Assembly (NCBI GenBank): GCA_024234595.1 | Contig: JACKNZ010000005.1 | Location: 230,671-294,670 of the forward strand | DNA length: 64,000 nt | From: Moraxellaceae bacterium | Lineage (GTDB): Bacteria; Pseudomonadota; Gammaproteobacteria; Pseudomonadales; Moraxellaceae | Reading direction: 5' to 3' | Shown here: positions 30,429 to 40,628 of the stretch, one piece after another | Layout of the letters: each line of letters opens with the position of its first letter | Position numbering within the stretch: position 1 is the stretch's first letter | The notes under the pieces: model-generated | The model's input: the letters and a program-made list of their open reading frames with translations, nothing else | Told to the model about the DNA's origin: nothing | The model's database searches: none | Made by a program: the position numbers and the translations under genes

Positions 30429-31031
30429 CTATATCTCCTTTTTACGACCTAAAAATGGTGCCATTGTTACTTCACCATCAGCACTAATATCTTTACGATT
30501 GACAACTTTCCAAACCGTTAAAAATAATATTTTAATATCTAACCATAACGATTGATTATCAACATACCAAACGTCTAATTTAAACTTCTCTTCCCAACTA
30601 ATGGCATTACGGCCATTCACTTGTGCCCATCCTGTAATTCCTGGCTTTACTTCATGGCGGCGTGCCTGCTCTACCGAATATAATGGCAAATACTCCATTA
30701 ATAATGGGCGTGGCCCAACTAAGCTCATATCACCTTTTAAAACACTCAACAAGCCTGGTAATTCATCCAAACTGGTAGAGCGCAATAATTTACCAAAACT
30801 GGTTAAACGTACTTCATCAGGTAAAGGATTACCTTGAGCATCAACAGCATCTAACATGGTTCTAAACTTCATCATCTTAAATGGCTTACCGTGTAAGCCA
30901 GGACGAATCTGCTTAAATAATATAGGCGAACCGAGTTTAAAACGCACTAGAACTGCCACACAAATAATGACAGGACTTAATAAAAGCAAGGCTACACTTG
31001 CAGCACAAATATCAACCAATCGCTTTATCAT
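30429..31031 (-). CDS. Initiating sugar phosphate transferase (PglC/ItrA-like)
   Basis: Transfers the first sugar phosphate onto undecaprenyl phosphate at the inner membrane to start each repeat unit. It is a small monotopic phosphoglycosyl transferase: one N-terminal hydrophobic re-entrant helix (about 8-30), then K-M-M-K-F-R-T-M, the catalytic D-E-L-P motif, G-D-M-S-L-V-G-P-R-P-L and P-G-I-T-G-W-A-Q-V-N-G-R. Length 200 corresponds to the short PglC/ItrA class rather than WbaP. Its neighbours imply a bacillosamine-type first sugar. Confidence 0.92.
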   Translation of the reverse strand: MIKRLVDICAASVALLLLSPVIICVAVLVRFKLGSPILFKQIRPGLHGKPFKMMKFRTMLDAVDAQGNPLPDEVRLTSFGKLLRSTSLDELPGLLSVLKGDMSLVGPRPLLMEYLPLYSVEQARRHEVKPGITGWAQVNGRNAISWEEKFKLDVWYVDNQSLWLDIKILFLTVWKVVNRKDISADGEVTMAPFLGRKKEI

Positions 31032-31129
31032 ATTAAAACCGTATAATCCCCAATAGGATAGACTTTACAAAAGATAAAATCACCCATATTAAAAACAATC
31101 TAAATGCCTACATAATGCAGTACAAACAC

Positions 31130-32347
31130 TTACTGCTTTTTGACTGTTTCAAAAACATTAATAAACTTCTTTACACCAACATCAAGAGATAACTTGTCTT
31201 GATAATAGCTCTTACCTCTTTGACCCATAGCAAATAACACATCATGAGGCATTGATGCTAGCTTTAACACGGCATCTGCAATTGCTGTTTCATTCTCGGC
31301 TTGGACACTCAAACCACAATCTGCCTGCTCAACTAAATTTGCAGCATCGCCAGAAACCGCCATTAAAATTGGCTTCCCAACCGCCATATAGGCTTGAGTC
31401 TTTGATGGGACTGTAATTTCAAAAAGAGGATCGTTACGCAAATGAACCAAGAGTACATCTGCCGATGCCAATACTTGCCCTACTTCATCCATAGGCATAC
31501 GCGGAATAAACACAATATTATCTAATAACAATTCTTGTGCCAGTTTTTTAAGATGTGTTATCTCAACACCGCCACCTACAAACACAAATCGTACGTTAGT
31601 ATTTGTATTTTGTACGATGGCTGCCGCCTGCAACACAGAGTCTAATGCTTGCGCTTTACCCATCGTCCCAGCAAAAACCACATTAAAATGGTTCTCCATT
31701 GGGATTGGCAGCTTATTGGTTGTTTGCGGTTGGGTAAGTACCGATGCATCGCACCAGTTATAAATAACACTAACTTTATGGGCAGGTACTCCGCGCTCTA
31801 GTAATAATTGTTTAAAACCAGGCGACAATACAACTAATGCAGCAGCACGGCGATAAATCCATTGGCAGATACTAGAAACCAACTTGAGTGCTTTTTTATT
31901 ATTCAACATACCTGTTGCTTTTAATGTATCTGGCCACATGTCCTGAATATCATAAACCACAGGTATACGTCTAAAAAAACCAATAAATACCGCAGACATT
32001 CCAACAGTTAATGGCGGATGATACGCATAAATAACTTGCGCTTTTTTAGCCATAAACAAACCAAAAAGACAAGATGTAATCGCAAAGCTTATATAGTTAA
32101 AGGCGCGCTTAATACCCGATCCATCATGACTAGGATAAAGTGGAACACGATTAACACGTATCCCATTGATAGATTCTCTTTGGAGCCAACGCTGCTTGTA
32201 ACCAGCATAAATCTGGCCACCTGGATAGTTTGGAAATCCTGTAATCACTTCGACTTCATGACCTTCTGCCTGTAATTTTTGGGCAAAAACCAACCCTTTA
32301 AATGTAGGCTCTGGATCAAACCATTGTGTTAATAGCAAAATTTTCAA
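31130..32347 (-). CDS. Glycosyltransferase family 4 (WbuB/FnlX-like)
   Basis: Predicted cytoplasmic glycosyltransferase, probably adding an N-acetyl-amino sugar such as L-FucNAc to the lipid-linked intermediate. The N-terminus [17 protein letters not shown] is the WbuB signature. The C-terminal GT4 region contains [15 protein letters not shown] start it at a TTG (32347) that overlaps the fnlC stop as TTGA, with GGAAG 5 bases upstream and the family N-terminus exactly restored. The ATG at 32359 would add four residues. It has 405 residues and follows the three UDP-FucNAc genes. Confidence 0.85.
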   Translation of the reverse strand: MKILLLTQWFDPEPTFKGLVFAQKLQAEGHEVEVITGFPNYPGGQIYAGYKQRWLQRESINGIRVNRVPLYPSHDGSGIKRAFNYISFAITSCLFGLFMAKKAQVIYAYHPPLTVGMSAVFIGFFRRIPVVYDIQDMWPDTLKATGMLNNKKALKLVSSICQWIYRRAAALVVLSPGFKQLLLERGVPAHKVSVIYNWCDASVLTQPQTTNKLPIPMENHFNVVFAGTMGKAQALDSVLQAAAIVQNTNTNVRFVFVGGGVEITHLKKLAQELLLDNIVFIPRMPMDEVGQVLASADVLLVHLRNDPLFEITVPSKTQAYMAVGKPILMAVSGDAANLVEQADCGLSVQAENETAIADAVLKLASMPHDVLFAMGQRGKSYYQDKLSLDVGVKKFINVFETVKKQ

Positions 32348-33474
32348 AACTGCTTCCATACATTACGTAATACATAATCGCGGTAACTATGAATAATACG
32401 TACGACTTTTTCTGAAACATTAGGCATACTGTAATCAGCAACCAAACGCAAACTACGCTCTTCACCACGCGCTTGTTTTGTTAAAACCTGCAACGCTTGT
32501 AATACTCTTTCTGTTTCTAAGCCAGTCATCATCACAGCGGCCTCTTCCATGCCTTCTGGACGCTCATGCGCTTCACGAATATTAACCGCAGGAAAGTTTA
32601 AGATTGAGGATTCTTCGTTAATCGTGCCACTATCCGAAAGCACAGCCATCGAAGTCAATTGCAATTTATTATAATCTTTAAATCCTAATGGCTTTAGCAA
32701 ACGCACTAAAGGATGAAAAATCACCCCCATCGCATCTACTCTTTTTTGTGTACGCGGATGTGTGGATACAATAACAGGATAACCGTATTGCTCGGCTACC
32801 GAATTAAGTACATCAACCAACTTAAGAAAGTTTTTATCAGAGTCAATATTTTCTTCGCGATGCGCACTCACCACAAAGAACTTACCTTCATCTAAGGATA
32901 ATCGCGTTAAAATATCAGAAGATTCAATACCTTCACGATAATAACTCAACACCTCAAACATGGGGCTGCCCGTTTTAATGACCATGTCTGGCGACAAACC
33001 TTCACGCAATAAATAATCTCTTGCGATGGTGCTATAGGTCAAATTAATGTCAGCCGTATGATCAACAATGCGACGATTAATTTCTTCTGGCACGCGCATA
33101 TCAAAACAACGATTGCCTGCTTCCATATGGAATGTTGGCACTTTTCTACGCTTTGCAGGAATCACCGCCATACAACTATTAGTGTCACCCAATACCAACA
33201 TGGCTTCTGGTTTAACATCGGCTAAAACTTGGTCAACACCAATAATTACTTTGCCAATCGTTTCGGCACCCGATGCACCAGCCGCATTTAAAAAATGATC
33301 AGGCTTACGAATGCCTAAATCATTAAAAAAAATTTCGTTAAGCTCGTAGTCATAATTTTGACCCGTATGCACCAAAATATGCTCACAATATTCATCTAAA
33401 GCAGCCATCACTCGTGAAAGTCGAATAATCTCAGGACGTGTACCAACTACCGTCATCACTTTTAGCTTTTTCAT
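32344..33474 (-). CDS. fnlC: UDP-GlcNAc 2-epimerase family protein, UDP-L-FucNAc synthesis (FnlC/WbjD)
   Basis: Predicted C2-epimerase for the last step of UDP-L-FucNAc synthesis. It resembles Wec[13 protein letters not shown] near the N-terminus, [25 protein letters not shown] and D-S-G-T-I-N-E-E-S. The M-E-A-G-N-R-C and R-V-P-E-E-I-N-R-R variants fit the FnlC/Cap5G branch rather than WecB (which usually reads E-A-G-L-R-T). It has 376 residues and lies 2 bases after fnlB. Confidence 0.9.
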   Translation of the reverse strand: MKKLKVMTVVGTRPEIIRLSRVMAALDEYCEHILVHTGQNYDYELNEIFFNDLGIRKPDHFLNAAGASGAETIGKVIIGVDQVLADVKPEAMLVLGDTNSCMAVIPAKRRKVPTFHMEAGNRCFDMRVPEEINRRIVDHTADINLTYSTIARDYLLREGLSPDMVIKTGSPMFEVLSYYREGIESSDILTRLSLDEGKFFVVSAHREENIDSDKNFLKLVDVLNSVAEQYGYPVIVSTHPRTQKRVDAMGVIFHPLVRLLKPLGFKDYNKLQLTSMAVLSDSGTINEESSILNFPAVNIREAHERPEGMEEAAVMMTGLETERVLQALQVLTKQARGEERSLRLVADYSMPNVSEKVVRIIHSYRDYVLRNVWKQF

Positions 33475-33476
33475 GC

Positions 33477-34583
33477 TTATACCTTATGCGCGTAAGTATC
33501 AGGGCGATTACGATCAAAAATTTCATTAGCCCACAACATAACTATCATTTCGCTATCACCAATATTGGTAATATCGTGTGACCAACCCGGTACTGTTTCA
33601 ACAATAACAGGATTATCACCCGACGTTTTTTGCTCAAATGTTTCGTCAGTTAAAATATGACGAAAGCGAAATGATGCCTCGCCCTTAATGACTAAAAACT
33701 TTTCTGTTTTTGAATGATGATAATGGCCGCCGCGTGTAATACCAGGATGTGCTGTAAAAAACGAAAACTGGCCAGAGTCCTTAGTTTTTAGCATTTCTAC
33801 AAACACGCCTCTAGGGTCACCATATTTAGGCACACCATAGCTAAATTGCTCAGGCGTTAAATAACTCACATACGTCGAATACAATGCTCGCACCAAGCCT
33901 TCGCCAACTTTTTCGGAAATCAACGAAGTACGGCACTCACGAAAAGCTTGAATTTGACTAACTAACTCGCCAACTGTTGCTGTGTAAGTAGGCTCTATTT
34001 GAGGATAGGTGTCAGCTTTAATGATGCCGTCCATTATTTGTACAAAACAACCAACTACATCATCAATATAAACCAATGTTACCGATGCGCTAGGGTCATT
34101 AACTGTTAATGGCAAATCATTAATTGTGTTATAGCAAAAGGTTGCTACAGCAGAATTATAATTTGGCTTACACCATTTACCAAAGATATTGGGCAGTCTA
34201 AAAATATAAACAGGCACTTGAGCATCTGCTTGCAAGGCTAACAACTGCTCCTCTGCGCCACGCTTACTTACGCCATAAGGATTCTCACGCTCTGCCTGAA
34301 TCGAGGAGGTGTAAATAATGGGCGTTTTTTTGCCTGTTGCTTTAACAAGCTCACACAATGTTTGAGTAAATTGGGTGTTACCCTCAGAAAACTCTTCTGG
34401 ATTAACAGGACGATTAACCCCTGCCAAATGAAAAATAAAATCCGCCTGCTCTACGGCTTGTTTTAAGTCATTTGAGCTAGAATCACGACCAATTGCCAAG
34501 ACTTCAATGTCTTTACGCTCAATAAATACTGCCTGTAGGTTTTTTCCAACAAAACCATTAGCACCTGTAATTAAAACTTTCAT
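33477..34583 (-). CDS. fnlB: UDP-sugar C4-reductase/epimerase with C-terminal cupin, UDP-L-FucNAc synthesis (FnlB/WbjC)
   Basis: Second enzyme of the UDP-L-FucNAc pathway, acting on the keto sugar made by FnlA. The N-terminal SDR domain begins [13 protein letters not shown] and has the catalytic Y-G-V-S-K motif. The C-terminal cupin-like domain (about 250-368) has [13 protein letters not shown]. This two-domain layout is that of Cap5F/WbjC. Length 368 is typical. It sits 12 bases downstream of fnlA. Confidence 0.92.
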   Translation of the reverse strand: MKVLITGANGFVGKNLQAVFIERKDIEVLAIGRDSSSNDLKQAVEQADFIFHLAGVNRPVNPEEFSEGNTQFTQTLCELVKATGKKTPIIYTSSIQAERENPYGVSKRGAEEQLLALQADAQVPVYIFRLPNIFGKWCKPNYNSAVATFCYNTINDLPLTVNDPSASVTLVYIDDVVGCFVQIMDGIIKADTYPQIEPTYTATVGELVSQIQAFRECRTSLISEKVGEGLVRALYSTYVSYLTPEQFSYGVPKYGDPRGVFVEMLKTKDSGQFSFFTAHPGITRGGHYHHSKTEKFLVIKGEASFRFRHILTDETFEQKTSGDNPVIVETVPGWSHDITNIGDSEMIVMLWANEIFDRNRPDTYAHKV

Positions 34584-34595
34584 TATAACTCCCTC

Positions 34596-35630
34596 TTACT
34601 CTTCAGCTATTACATGCTCGCCACGTTGAATAGCATGAATAAACTCCAATTTTAATAATAACTTTTGCATACCATCGACATCTAAACGCTGCGTATTATG
34701 AGAGTTGTAGTCTTCGCTACGGGATATTTTCAACTCGCCTTGCTCTACAAATTTAGCGTAGTTAAGGTCGCGCAAATCTGGCGGCACTCTAAAATAGTCA
34801 CCACGATCTTCGGCACAAGCCATTTCTTCTCTACTCAATAAAGCTTCAAATGCTTTTTCACCATGTCGTGTACCAATAACTTGAATAGGATAATCCGATT
34901 TACCAAGCATCGTCGTTAAGGCTTTTGCCAAAACCTCGACCGTAGCTGCAGGTGCTTTTTGTACAAACATGTCACCATTATTACCATGCTCAAAAGCATA
35001 TAACACCAAATCTACAGCATCAGCTAAGGTCATCATAAACCGCGTCATTGCTGGGTCAGTAATAGTTAATGGCTTGTTTGCTCGCATTTGCTCAATAAAC
35101 AAAGGAATTACCGAACCGCGTGAGGCCATTACGTTACCGTAGCGCGTGCCACAAATAACAGTATTAGTGCCTTCCAAATTACGCGATTTGGCAACCATGA
35201 CTTTTTCCATCATGGCTTTAGAAATACCCATTGCATTGATGGGATAAACGGCTTTATCGGTACTTAAACAAACAATACGCTGTACTTTATTTTGTATCGC
35301 CGCCTCAAGCACATTTTCCGTGCCAAGCACATTCGTTTTGACCGCTTCCATCGGATGAAATTCACAAGAAGGTACTTGCTTTAACGCTGCCGCATGAAAA
35401 ATATAATCTACGCCACGTGTCGCATTTAATACACTTTGATAGTCACGCACATCACCAATATAAAATTTAAGCTTGGCATTGTTGTAACGCTTACGCATAT
35501 CATCTTGCTTTTTTTCGTCACGGCTAAAAATACGAATTTCGGCAATATCCGTGTCAAGGAAGCGATTGAGGACGGCGTTACCGAAGGAACCGGTACCTCC
35601 ACTTATAAAAAGCAATTTATTTTTAAACAT
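34596..35630 (-). CDS. fnlA: UDP-GlcNAc 4,6-dehydratase/5-epimerase, UDP-L-FucNAc synthesis (FnlA/WbjB)
   Basis: First enzyme of the UDP-L-FucNAc branch, a soluble inverting-type dehydratase without membrane helices. The N-terminus L-F-I-S-G-G-T-G-S-F-G-N-A binds NAD(P). The active-site region is C-L-S-T-D-K-A-V-Y-P-I-N-A-M-G-I-S-K, and H-A-A-A-L-K-Q-V-P-S-C-E is family-specific. It has 344 residues. With fnlB and fnlC it forms the conserved fnlABC (wbjBCD, cap5EFG) set. Confidence 0.93.
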   Translation of the reverse strand: MFKNKLLFISGGTGSFGNAVLNRFLDTDIAEIRIFSRDEKKQDDMRKRYNNAKLKFYIGDVRDYQSVLNATRGVDYIFHAAALKQVPSCEFHPMEAVKTNVLGTENVLEAAIQNKVQRIVCLSTDKAVYPINAMGISKAMMEKVMVAKSRNLEGTNTVICGTRYGNVMASRGSVIPLFIEQMRANKPLTITDPAMTRFMMTLADAVDLVLYAFEHGNNGDMFVQKAPAATVEVLAKALTTMLGKSDYPIQVIGTRHGEKAFEALLSREEMACAEDRGDYFRVPPDLRDLNYAKFVEQGELKISRSEDYNSHNTQRLDVDGMQKLLLKLEFIHAIQRGEHVIAEE

Positions 35631-35696
35631 AGTACGCGTCCAATAAGATCTTATGGAAAATTAGTTTTACCAATAAATTAATTGTAAGAGGCCAAC

Positions 35697-36851
35697 TCAA
35701 AAAGAAACCCCATTTTGGTTTCGTTGCAAATTAGCTTCTAAAGCAATACGCAAATACTCAACTGCACGCTGATGTGCATTTGAATAGCCAATAACATGAT
35801 CACGTGCCGCAATCAAACGGGTATGCTCATCTGTAGGTGATCTATTCTTAATATACTCCGCAATAATTTCTGCTGCAGATTCAGCATTCATTGGATCAAA
35901 ATACATCGCATAATCGCCACAAACATCTCGCACAAAGCCACGATCTGAAGCAAATAAAGGCTTCTTCATAGCCATTGCCTCCAGAGGAGTTGCTGAGAAG
36001 CATTCCAAAAGGCTTGGGAAAATAATAGCATCCATCTTTTCATAAAAATAAGGACACTGTGCTACGGTTAATGACCCTGTATTAAATATCAAACGACGAA
36101 AAGAATCGGATTTCGATGCCCATTCAAAATCATTCAAGGTGACGTAGAAGTTTACCTCCAAACCATACTTATTCAATAAAATTTGTTTAACTTCTGGCAA
36201 TAAGTCAGTATTTTTATGCGGATAATCTCGCCCAACAAAACCAATTGAAAAAGAATTATCAATAATATCAACTTTTACGTGCAGCCACTTCTCAGGCTGC
36301 ATGTATAGGGATGATAGGCAGTTATTAACAACCTTAATACTATCTTCTGGATAAATACCTAAAGCAGTAAGTCGTTTTTTAACATGCTCAAGCTCAACGA
36401 CAACTACATCTGCCTTTCTAAAAAAAACTGACTGAATTTGAAATTTCAGACGTATCTTGAAACGCTCATAAGAAGACATTTCGCGATATAACTCATTATC
36501 GGGATATATAATCCAAGGCTGAGCAAATCCAACAATATTAATGGCTTTCAACCCAACAACGTAGAGCGGGCCAAATACGGTGAATATCACGTCGAAGCTC
36601 TTCAGTTTTTTTAAAAAGCCCGACCACAAACTCGACACACCAAATGTATCATAAATTTCATAGACAAAAAATTTAGAGATATCACATCCTACTTGATGCA
36701 AGTTCTCAGCAACCTCACTCGAAACAAGGCACGTTATATTTTCTGGAAGGTCATGCAACAATGATAGCTCATATATAAATGATGAAGCCACTTGCACACC
36801 ACCGCCACAATGCAAATTACTGGCATTAATACATATCTTCAAATCACTCAT
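35697..36851 (-). CDS. Glycosyltransferase family 4
   Basis: Predicted glycosyltransferase of unknown specificity in repeat-unit assembly. The C-terminal domain shows the GT4 pattern: I-G-F-V-G-R-D-Y-P-H-K-N near 210, and F-P-S-L-L-E-C-F-S-A-T-P-L-E-A-M-A, which includes the E-x7-E motif. The N-terminus N-A-S-N-L-H-C-G-G-G-V-Q-V-A is the acceptor-side loop. The start was set at the ATG at 36851 because GGAAA lies 8 bases upstream; an in-frame ATG at 36863 is possible. It has about 384 residues. Confidence 0.85.
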   Translation of the reverse strand: MSDLKICINASNLHCGGGVQVASSFIYELSLLHDLPENITCLVSSEVAENLHQVGCDISKFFVYEIYDTFGVSSLWSGFLKKLKSFDVIFTVFGPLYVVGLKAINIVGFAQPWIIYPDNELYREMSSYERFKIRLKFQIQSVFFRKADVVVVELEHVKKRLTALGIYPEDSIKVVNNCLSSLYMQPEKWLHVKVDIIDNSFSIGFVGRDYPHKNTDLLPEVKQILLNKYGLEVNFYVTLNDFEWASKSDSFRRLIFNTGSLTVAQCPYFYEKMDAIIFPSLLECFSATPLEAMAMKKPLFASDRGFVRDVCGDYAMYFDPMNAESAAEIIAEYIKNRSPTDEHTRLIAARDHVIGYSNAHQRAVEYLRIALEANLQRNQNGVSF

Positions 36852-36871
36852 AACTATTTCCATTAAGATAA

Positions 36872-38194
36872 TCAGGTACGATTAAAACTAATACGGGAAA
36901 AAAACCCAAGCACCATAAAAAATAAAAGTAAAATCATGATTCTCGTAATACCAAAAGGGTTCAATGGAGTTACCCCCATAAATCCAATTAATGAATAAAA
37001 AATAATACTTACAGTTGAATAATTCATCATCCTTGTAAGCCGATATACAAGTCCATAGAAATAACCAGAAAGAAAGCTCAGACATATCAAGCCAACAATC
37101 CCAAAAGACATATAGCCCGCAAGGTAGCCATCAGGCCAAGAAGAAGGTGCCAAATCCTCGACGGGAACTGGCGGAGTTAGACTGCCTCCCTGCCGTATGT
37201 CATTAAGATAAACCCCCGTATCAACGGGTGGCTTTTCTGGGAATAAACCCCGCGGAATTATCGCATAAATTAAAGAGGCATAGAGGCCTGTTCCCCAGTA
37301 TTCATGGGTCTCAAAATACCCAGCAACAACAATCTGCCTCTCTATTGTACCAAGACGCTGTATAACGTCTCTTTCGATGCGTGTTGTAACGTCAACATCT
37401 TCCGAGGACGGCCTAAGCTGCACTGTCAGGTACATGAATAGAAGTACAACAGAAATAACAATAAAGAGTTTTTTGGTGATTAGCTGTTTGATTGGTTTGA
37501 TCTTATAGTGATGAACGACAATTAAAATAAACACCATCACAGCGGCTGGCGCTCTTTGACCCAGCGAAGCGAGTATAAAAAAACTTAATGAACAAATTAA
37601 AAATAAAATAAATTTTCTTTTATGAAAAAATTCAACATAGAGAAATGCCGTACTTACTGTAATAAGAAAAACATACAACGACTGATAGTAACCAAGCCCA
37701 GCTGTTAATAAAACGCGCTGAGATATATCGGACCACAAATTACTTAAGCCACCAATTTGCTGCAAAAAATAAAAATACGAAAATAAACCCATACTATATA
37801 AAAAAGATGCTCCACGCCAGCCAGTAAAGCGCCGCATGCTCATGAAACCAAACACATAGCGACCAGCGATAAGCGGCAATTTATTTTTTGAGTATGACCC
37901 CAAAATTACGCCAAGAATCACAAAAACATAAACAATTAGCGAGAAGGCGTAGGCATATACAACTAAAAAATAGTCGCGATATTCTGCTGCAACCTGCGGA
38001 AATATAATATTCTTGATTGCATCAGGCCTCAATGCAAACCATAACATTACAAATAGCTCTATCATCGCAAAATAAGAAGTTATTTTTACGCCAGAAAACT
38101 TATCTGGATTAACTTTCTTATCCCGCATCAAAGCAATGGCAATAGCCATGCAGTATAAAACTATAATTAAAAATAGCGAAATACTTACCATCAC
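36872..38194 (-). CDS. wzy: Polysaccharide repeat-unit polymerase (Wzy-like)
   Basis: Predicted polymerase that joins lipid-linked repeat units on the periplasmic side. The protein is almost wholly hydrophobic, with roughly 11 membrane helices and a central soluble loop (about 265-350) containing R-P-S-S-E-D and P-R-G-L-F-P-E-K-P-P. The P-R-x-L-W/F-P-x-K-P pattern is common in Wzy proteins. Sequence conservation in this family is low, so the call rests on topology, the loop motif and the locus. It has 440 residues and is distinctly AT-rich. Confidence 0.8.
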   Translation of the reverse strand: MMVSISLFLIIVLYCMAIAIALMRDKKVNPDKFSGVKITSYFAMIELFVMLWFALRPDAIKNIIFPQVAAEYRDYFLVVYAYAFSLIVYVFVILGVILGSYSKNKLPLIAGRYVFGFMSMRRFTGWRGASFLYSMGLFSYFYFLQQIGGLSNLWSDISQRVLLTAGLGYYQSLYVFLITVSTAFLYVEFFHKRKFILFLICSLSFFILASLGQRAPAAVMVFILIVVHHYKIKPIKQLITKKLFIVISVVLLFMYLTVQLRPSSEDVDVTTRIERDVIQRLGTIERQIVVAGYFETHEYWGTGLYASLIYAIIPRGLFPEKPPVDTGVYLNDIRQGGSLTPPVPVEDLAPSSWPDGYLAGYMSFGIVGLICLSFLSGYFYGLVYRLTRMMNYSTVSIIFYSLIGFMGVTPLNPFGITRIMILLLFFMVLGFFSRISFNRT

Positions 38195-38239
38195 AAGTTA
38201 AAGCTCATCATGATTACCATCTGAGAAAGAACACGCTTA

Positions 38240-39328
38240 CTACTCAAAATAAGCAATAATTTTTTTTGCCGAACTATCAACTGAAAGCTTTGGCAAATAT
38301 TTGTCTTTTATTTTTGTTAATCCAACTATATGTGCCTGCACAAAAGCCGCCTCAATTTCAGCTTCATCTTTTAACCCATCAAGCCGACAAATTAACTCAT
38401 ATAATTCTTCATCATATATCCCTCTTTCTTTTTTGTAATTTTCATAATCAACCGCATAAAAAAATACAGGTATATCTAACAAAAGAGCATCAAAAAAAGC
38501 AGAGGAATAATCCGTAATAAAGCAATCACACTCCTTAAGTAGCTCAACATAATCACCATCTACTTTTATAAAGTTTGAAGGCAATAACTTGAGCATTGCA
38601 TCGGCATCCAAAGGATGATACTTGTAATAAACAGTTATATTTTTTTTAACAAAAAACTCAATAAAATTATTATCCTCCAGAAGATCCCATGATCGATCTG
38701 TAACCCAATCCCTGTATGTTGGCAAATAAAATATTTTCTCAATTTCACCTTTTTTTTCTAGCTTTTCAATTCCTCCAATTTGTAATACTTTTTGCATGTA
38801 GGGTGAATGCGAAATAACTGTTTGCTTATAACTAACATCAAATGCCTGCATCATCAGCGTACGCACATGCTCACCAAGACAAATAACCGCCGTTGTATCA
38901 GCCCACTGGTGCCTCATTGCTTGTAACTCCAGATAACCGAATCGGGCCAATAACGATTGATCATTCAACCCTATTTTCTTGATCGGAATTCCGTGCCACG
39001 TCTGCACAACAATTTTATTCTTTAAATTAACAGAAAACGGAATACCATTATCCGTAATTATTTTTTTTGAAAAATGTAAATAAATAATACCCTTAATACT
39101 TTTTAGCGAAATTGTATTAGCATCATTTTTACCAGCAATTAGTACAACTGTATTCTTATTTAATCTGCTTTTTAGAAAATCATAATTAGCCTTGCCATTA
39201 ATGCTATTACCAAACCCGCCCCCAGAAAGCACTACTACAGTATTATTGAAAATAGGGTAGTATGAAAGAACCCTAGCAACCTTATATATAAAAAATTTAA
39301 GGTACTTAAAAATAATACTAGCTAACAT
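38240..39328 (-). CDS. CDP-glycerol glycerophosphotransferase family protein (TagB/TagF-like)
   Basis: Predicted to transfer glycerol phosphate from CDP-glycerol to a sugar of the repeat unit. The family hallmarks are V-Q-T-W-H-G-I-P-I-K-K-I-G (about 108-120) and the C-terminal I-T-D-Y-S-S-A-F-F-D (about 271-280), which hold the conserved histidines and Asp-Ser residues. It has 362 residues, like the single-domain TagB type. A gene for a glycerol-3-phosphate cytidylyltransferase-like enzyme is two genes upstream, which supplies the likely donor. Confidence 0.85.
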   Translation of the reverse strand: MLASIIFKYLKFFIYKVARVLSYYPIFNNTVVVLSGGGFGNSINGKANYDFLKSRLNKNTVVLIAGKNDANTISLKSIKGIIYLHFSKKIITDNGIPFSVNLKNKIVVQTWHGIPIKKIGLNDQSLLARFGYLELQAMRHQWADTTAVICLGEHVRTLMMQAFDVSYKQTVISHSPYMQKVLQIGGIEKLEKKGEIEKIFYLPTYRDWVTDRSWDLLEDNNFIEFFVKKNITVYYKYHPLDADAMLKLLPSNFIKVDGDYVELLKECDCFITDYSSAFFDALLLDIPVFFYAVDYENYKKERGIYDEELYELICRLDGLKDEAEIEAAFVQAHIVGLTKIKDKYLPKLSVDSSAKKIIAYFE

Positions 39329-39381
39329 TTATACCAACCTCATAAAAAATTTTATCCAAATATCGAGACACATCTAACTTG

Positions 39382-40623
39382 CTATTGATGCCGCCAGCCA
39401 ATCCATAATTTTCTTGCATAATATCCACGGTAGCTCAAAACAAAGAACTCTACACTGAAAACAGTTAGTGCTACTGAGACAGCACTTTTAAAACCACCGA
39501 AATACAAGCAAAACAATAAGATCATCTGAATACAGCCCGCTATAATTACACTTAAATTAGCATGCCGTACCGCACCTAATGCACCTAAAAAAGGATACCC
39601 CAACAGAACTGATGGCACGGTTAGTACCAATGTAGCTATCAATACTACAAGTACTGGATAACCACCGTAAAACTCAGGTCCAAAAATAATATTTATTATC
39701 CATTCCCCGAGCAAAGACCCCACTAAAGCACCTACCAATGCCAGCACCACCATCAGCTTTAATATTTTAAAAAAAAGAGTAAAATCTTTATTTTTTGCCA
39801 TATACGGAAATAACGCTTGCGCTATAGGCTGCATTAATGCCTGAGCACCTCGATATAATTGTTCGGCAGCAGAGTAGTAAGCTACTTGTAAGGGAGTCGA
39901 TGTCAAGCCAAGAAAGAATGCGCCACCCGCTGTATACGTTGAAACAGCTGCACGTGACCAAAAGAACTGCGTAGATTCTTTAAATACCTGCCTGACTTGA
40001 CTAAACTCTACTCGTACTGGTGTATACCCCATTCTAATCATCATAGCGATGCCAATCACCGCCGCCACAACCTGTCCCGCGCCATTGGCAACCGCTACCC
40101 ATGCGTAATCCTTAGGAGAATTTACCAAAAGTATGGCTAGTACCAAGTACAAAATTCTGGCACTTACGGTATATATTGTTATAAGAGCCATCCGCTCTAT
40201 GCCCTGAAAAAACCATAATGGCTGAAAGGTTTGCCCAAGAATAGGCAATAGCAATAGCCATAAGAAACTTTCATACTGCTGGTATTTATCTTGTGTCAAA
40301 ATAAAAATACCTAGCAATACTGTTACAATAAGAACTAAAAGTATCTTACATGCCATGACCGATGAAATAATCTTTCGAACTGCGAGCTTATCGCCCTGCT
40401 CACGGGCAATTTTATAAGTGGCTGAATTTACAAATCCATAATCTGTCAGAATAGCTGCAATTTGTACAATCGCTAAACCAAAAGCAGTGATGCCGTATAG
40501 TGTGACACCAAGGACTCTTGTAAGATAAGGAATCAAAATCAGAGGAAGTAGATAGCTTGCAATTTGCATAATCATCAATGCGGTTGCATTCTGAAAAACT
40601 GATCGTGTATTTTCTTCAACCAT
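39382..40623 (-). CDS. wzx: Lipid-linked repeat-unit flippase (Wzx-like)
   Basis: Predicted translocase of undecaprenyl-linked repeat units across the inner membrane, of the MATE/polysaccharide-transporter superfamily. About 12 membrane helices are visible. The N-terminal pattern L-I-P-Y-L-T-R-V-L-G-V-T-L-Y-G and the W-F-F-Q-G-I-E-R-M segment are characteristic of Wzx/RfbX proteins. It has 413 residues. It is followed on the minus strand by the glycerophosphotransferase and Wzy genes. Confidence 0.9.
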   Translation of the reverse strand: MVEENTRSVFQNATALMIMQIASYLLPLILIPYLTRVLGVTLYGITAFGLAIVQIAAILTDYGFVNSATYKIAREQGDKLAVRKIISSVMACKILLVLIVTVLLGIFILTQDKYQQYESFLWLLLLPILGQTFQPLWFFQGIERMALITIYTVSARILYLVLAILLVNSPKDYAWVAVANGAGQVVAAVIGIAMMIRMGYTPVRVEFSQVRQVFKESTQFFWSRAAVSTYTAGGAFFLGLTSTPLQVAYYSAAEQLYRGAQALMQPIAQALFPYMAKNKDFTLFFKILKLMVVLALVGALVGSLLGEWIINIIFGPEFYGGYPVLVVLIATLVLTVPSVLLGYPFLGALGAVRHANLSVIIAGCIQMILLFCLYFGGFKSAVSVALTVFSVEFFVLSYRGYYARKLWIGWRHQ

Positions 40624-40628
40624 GAGTA

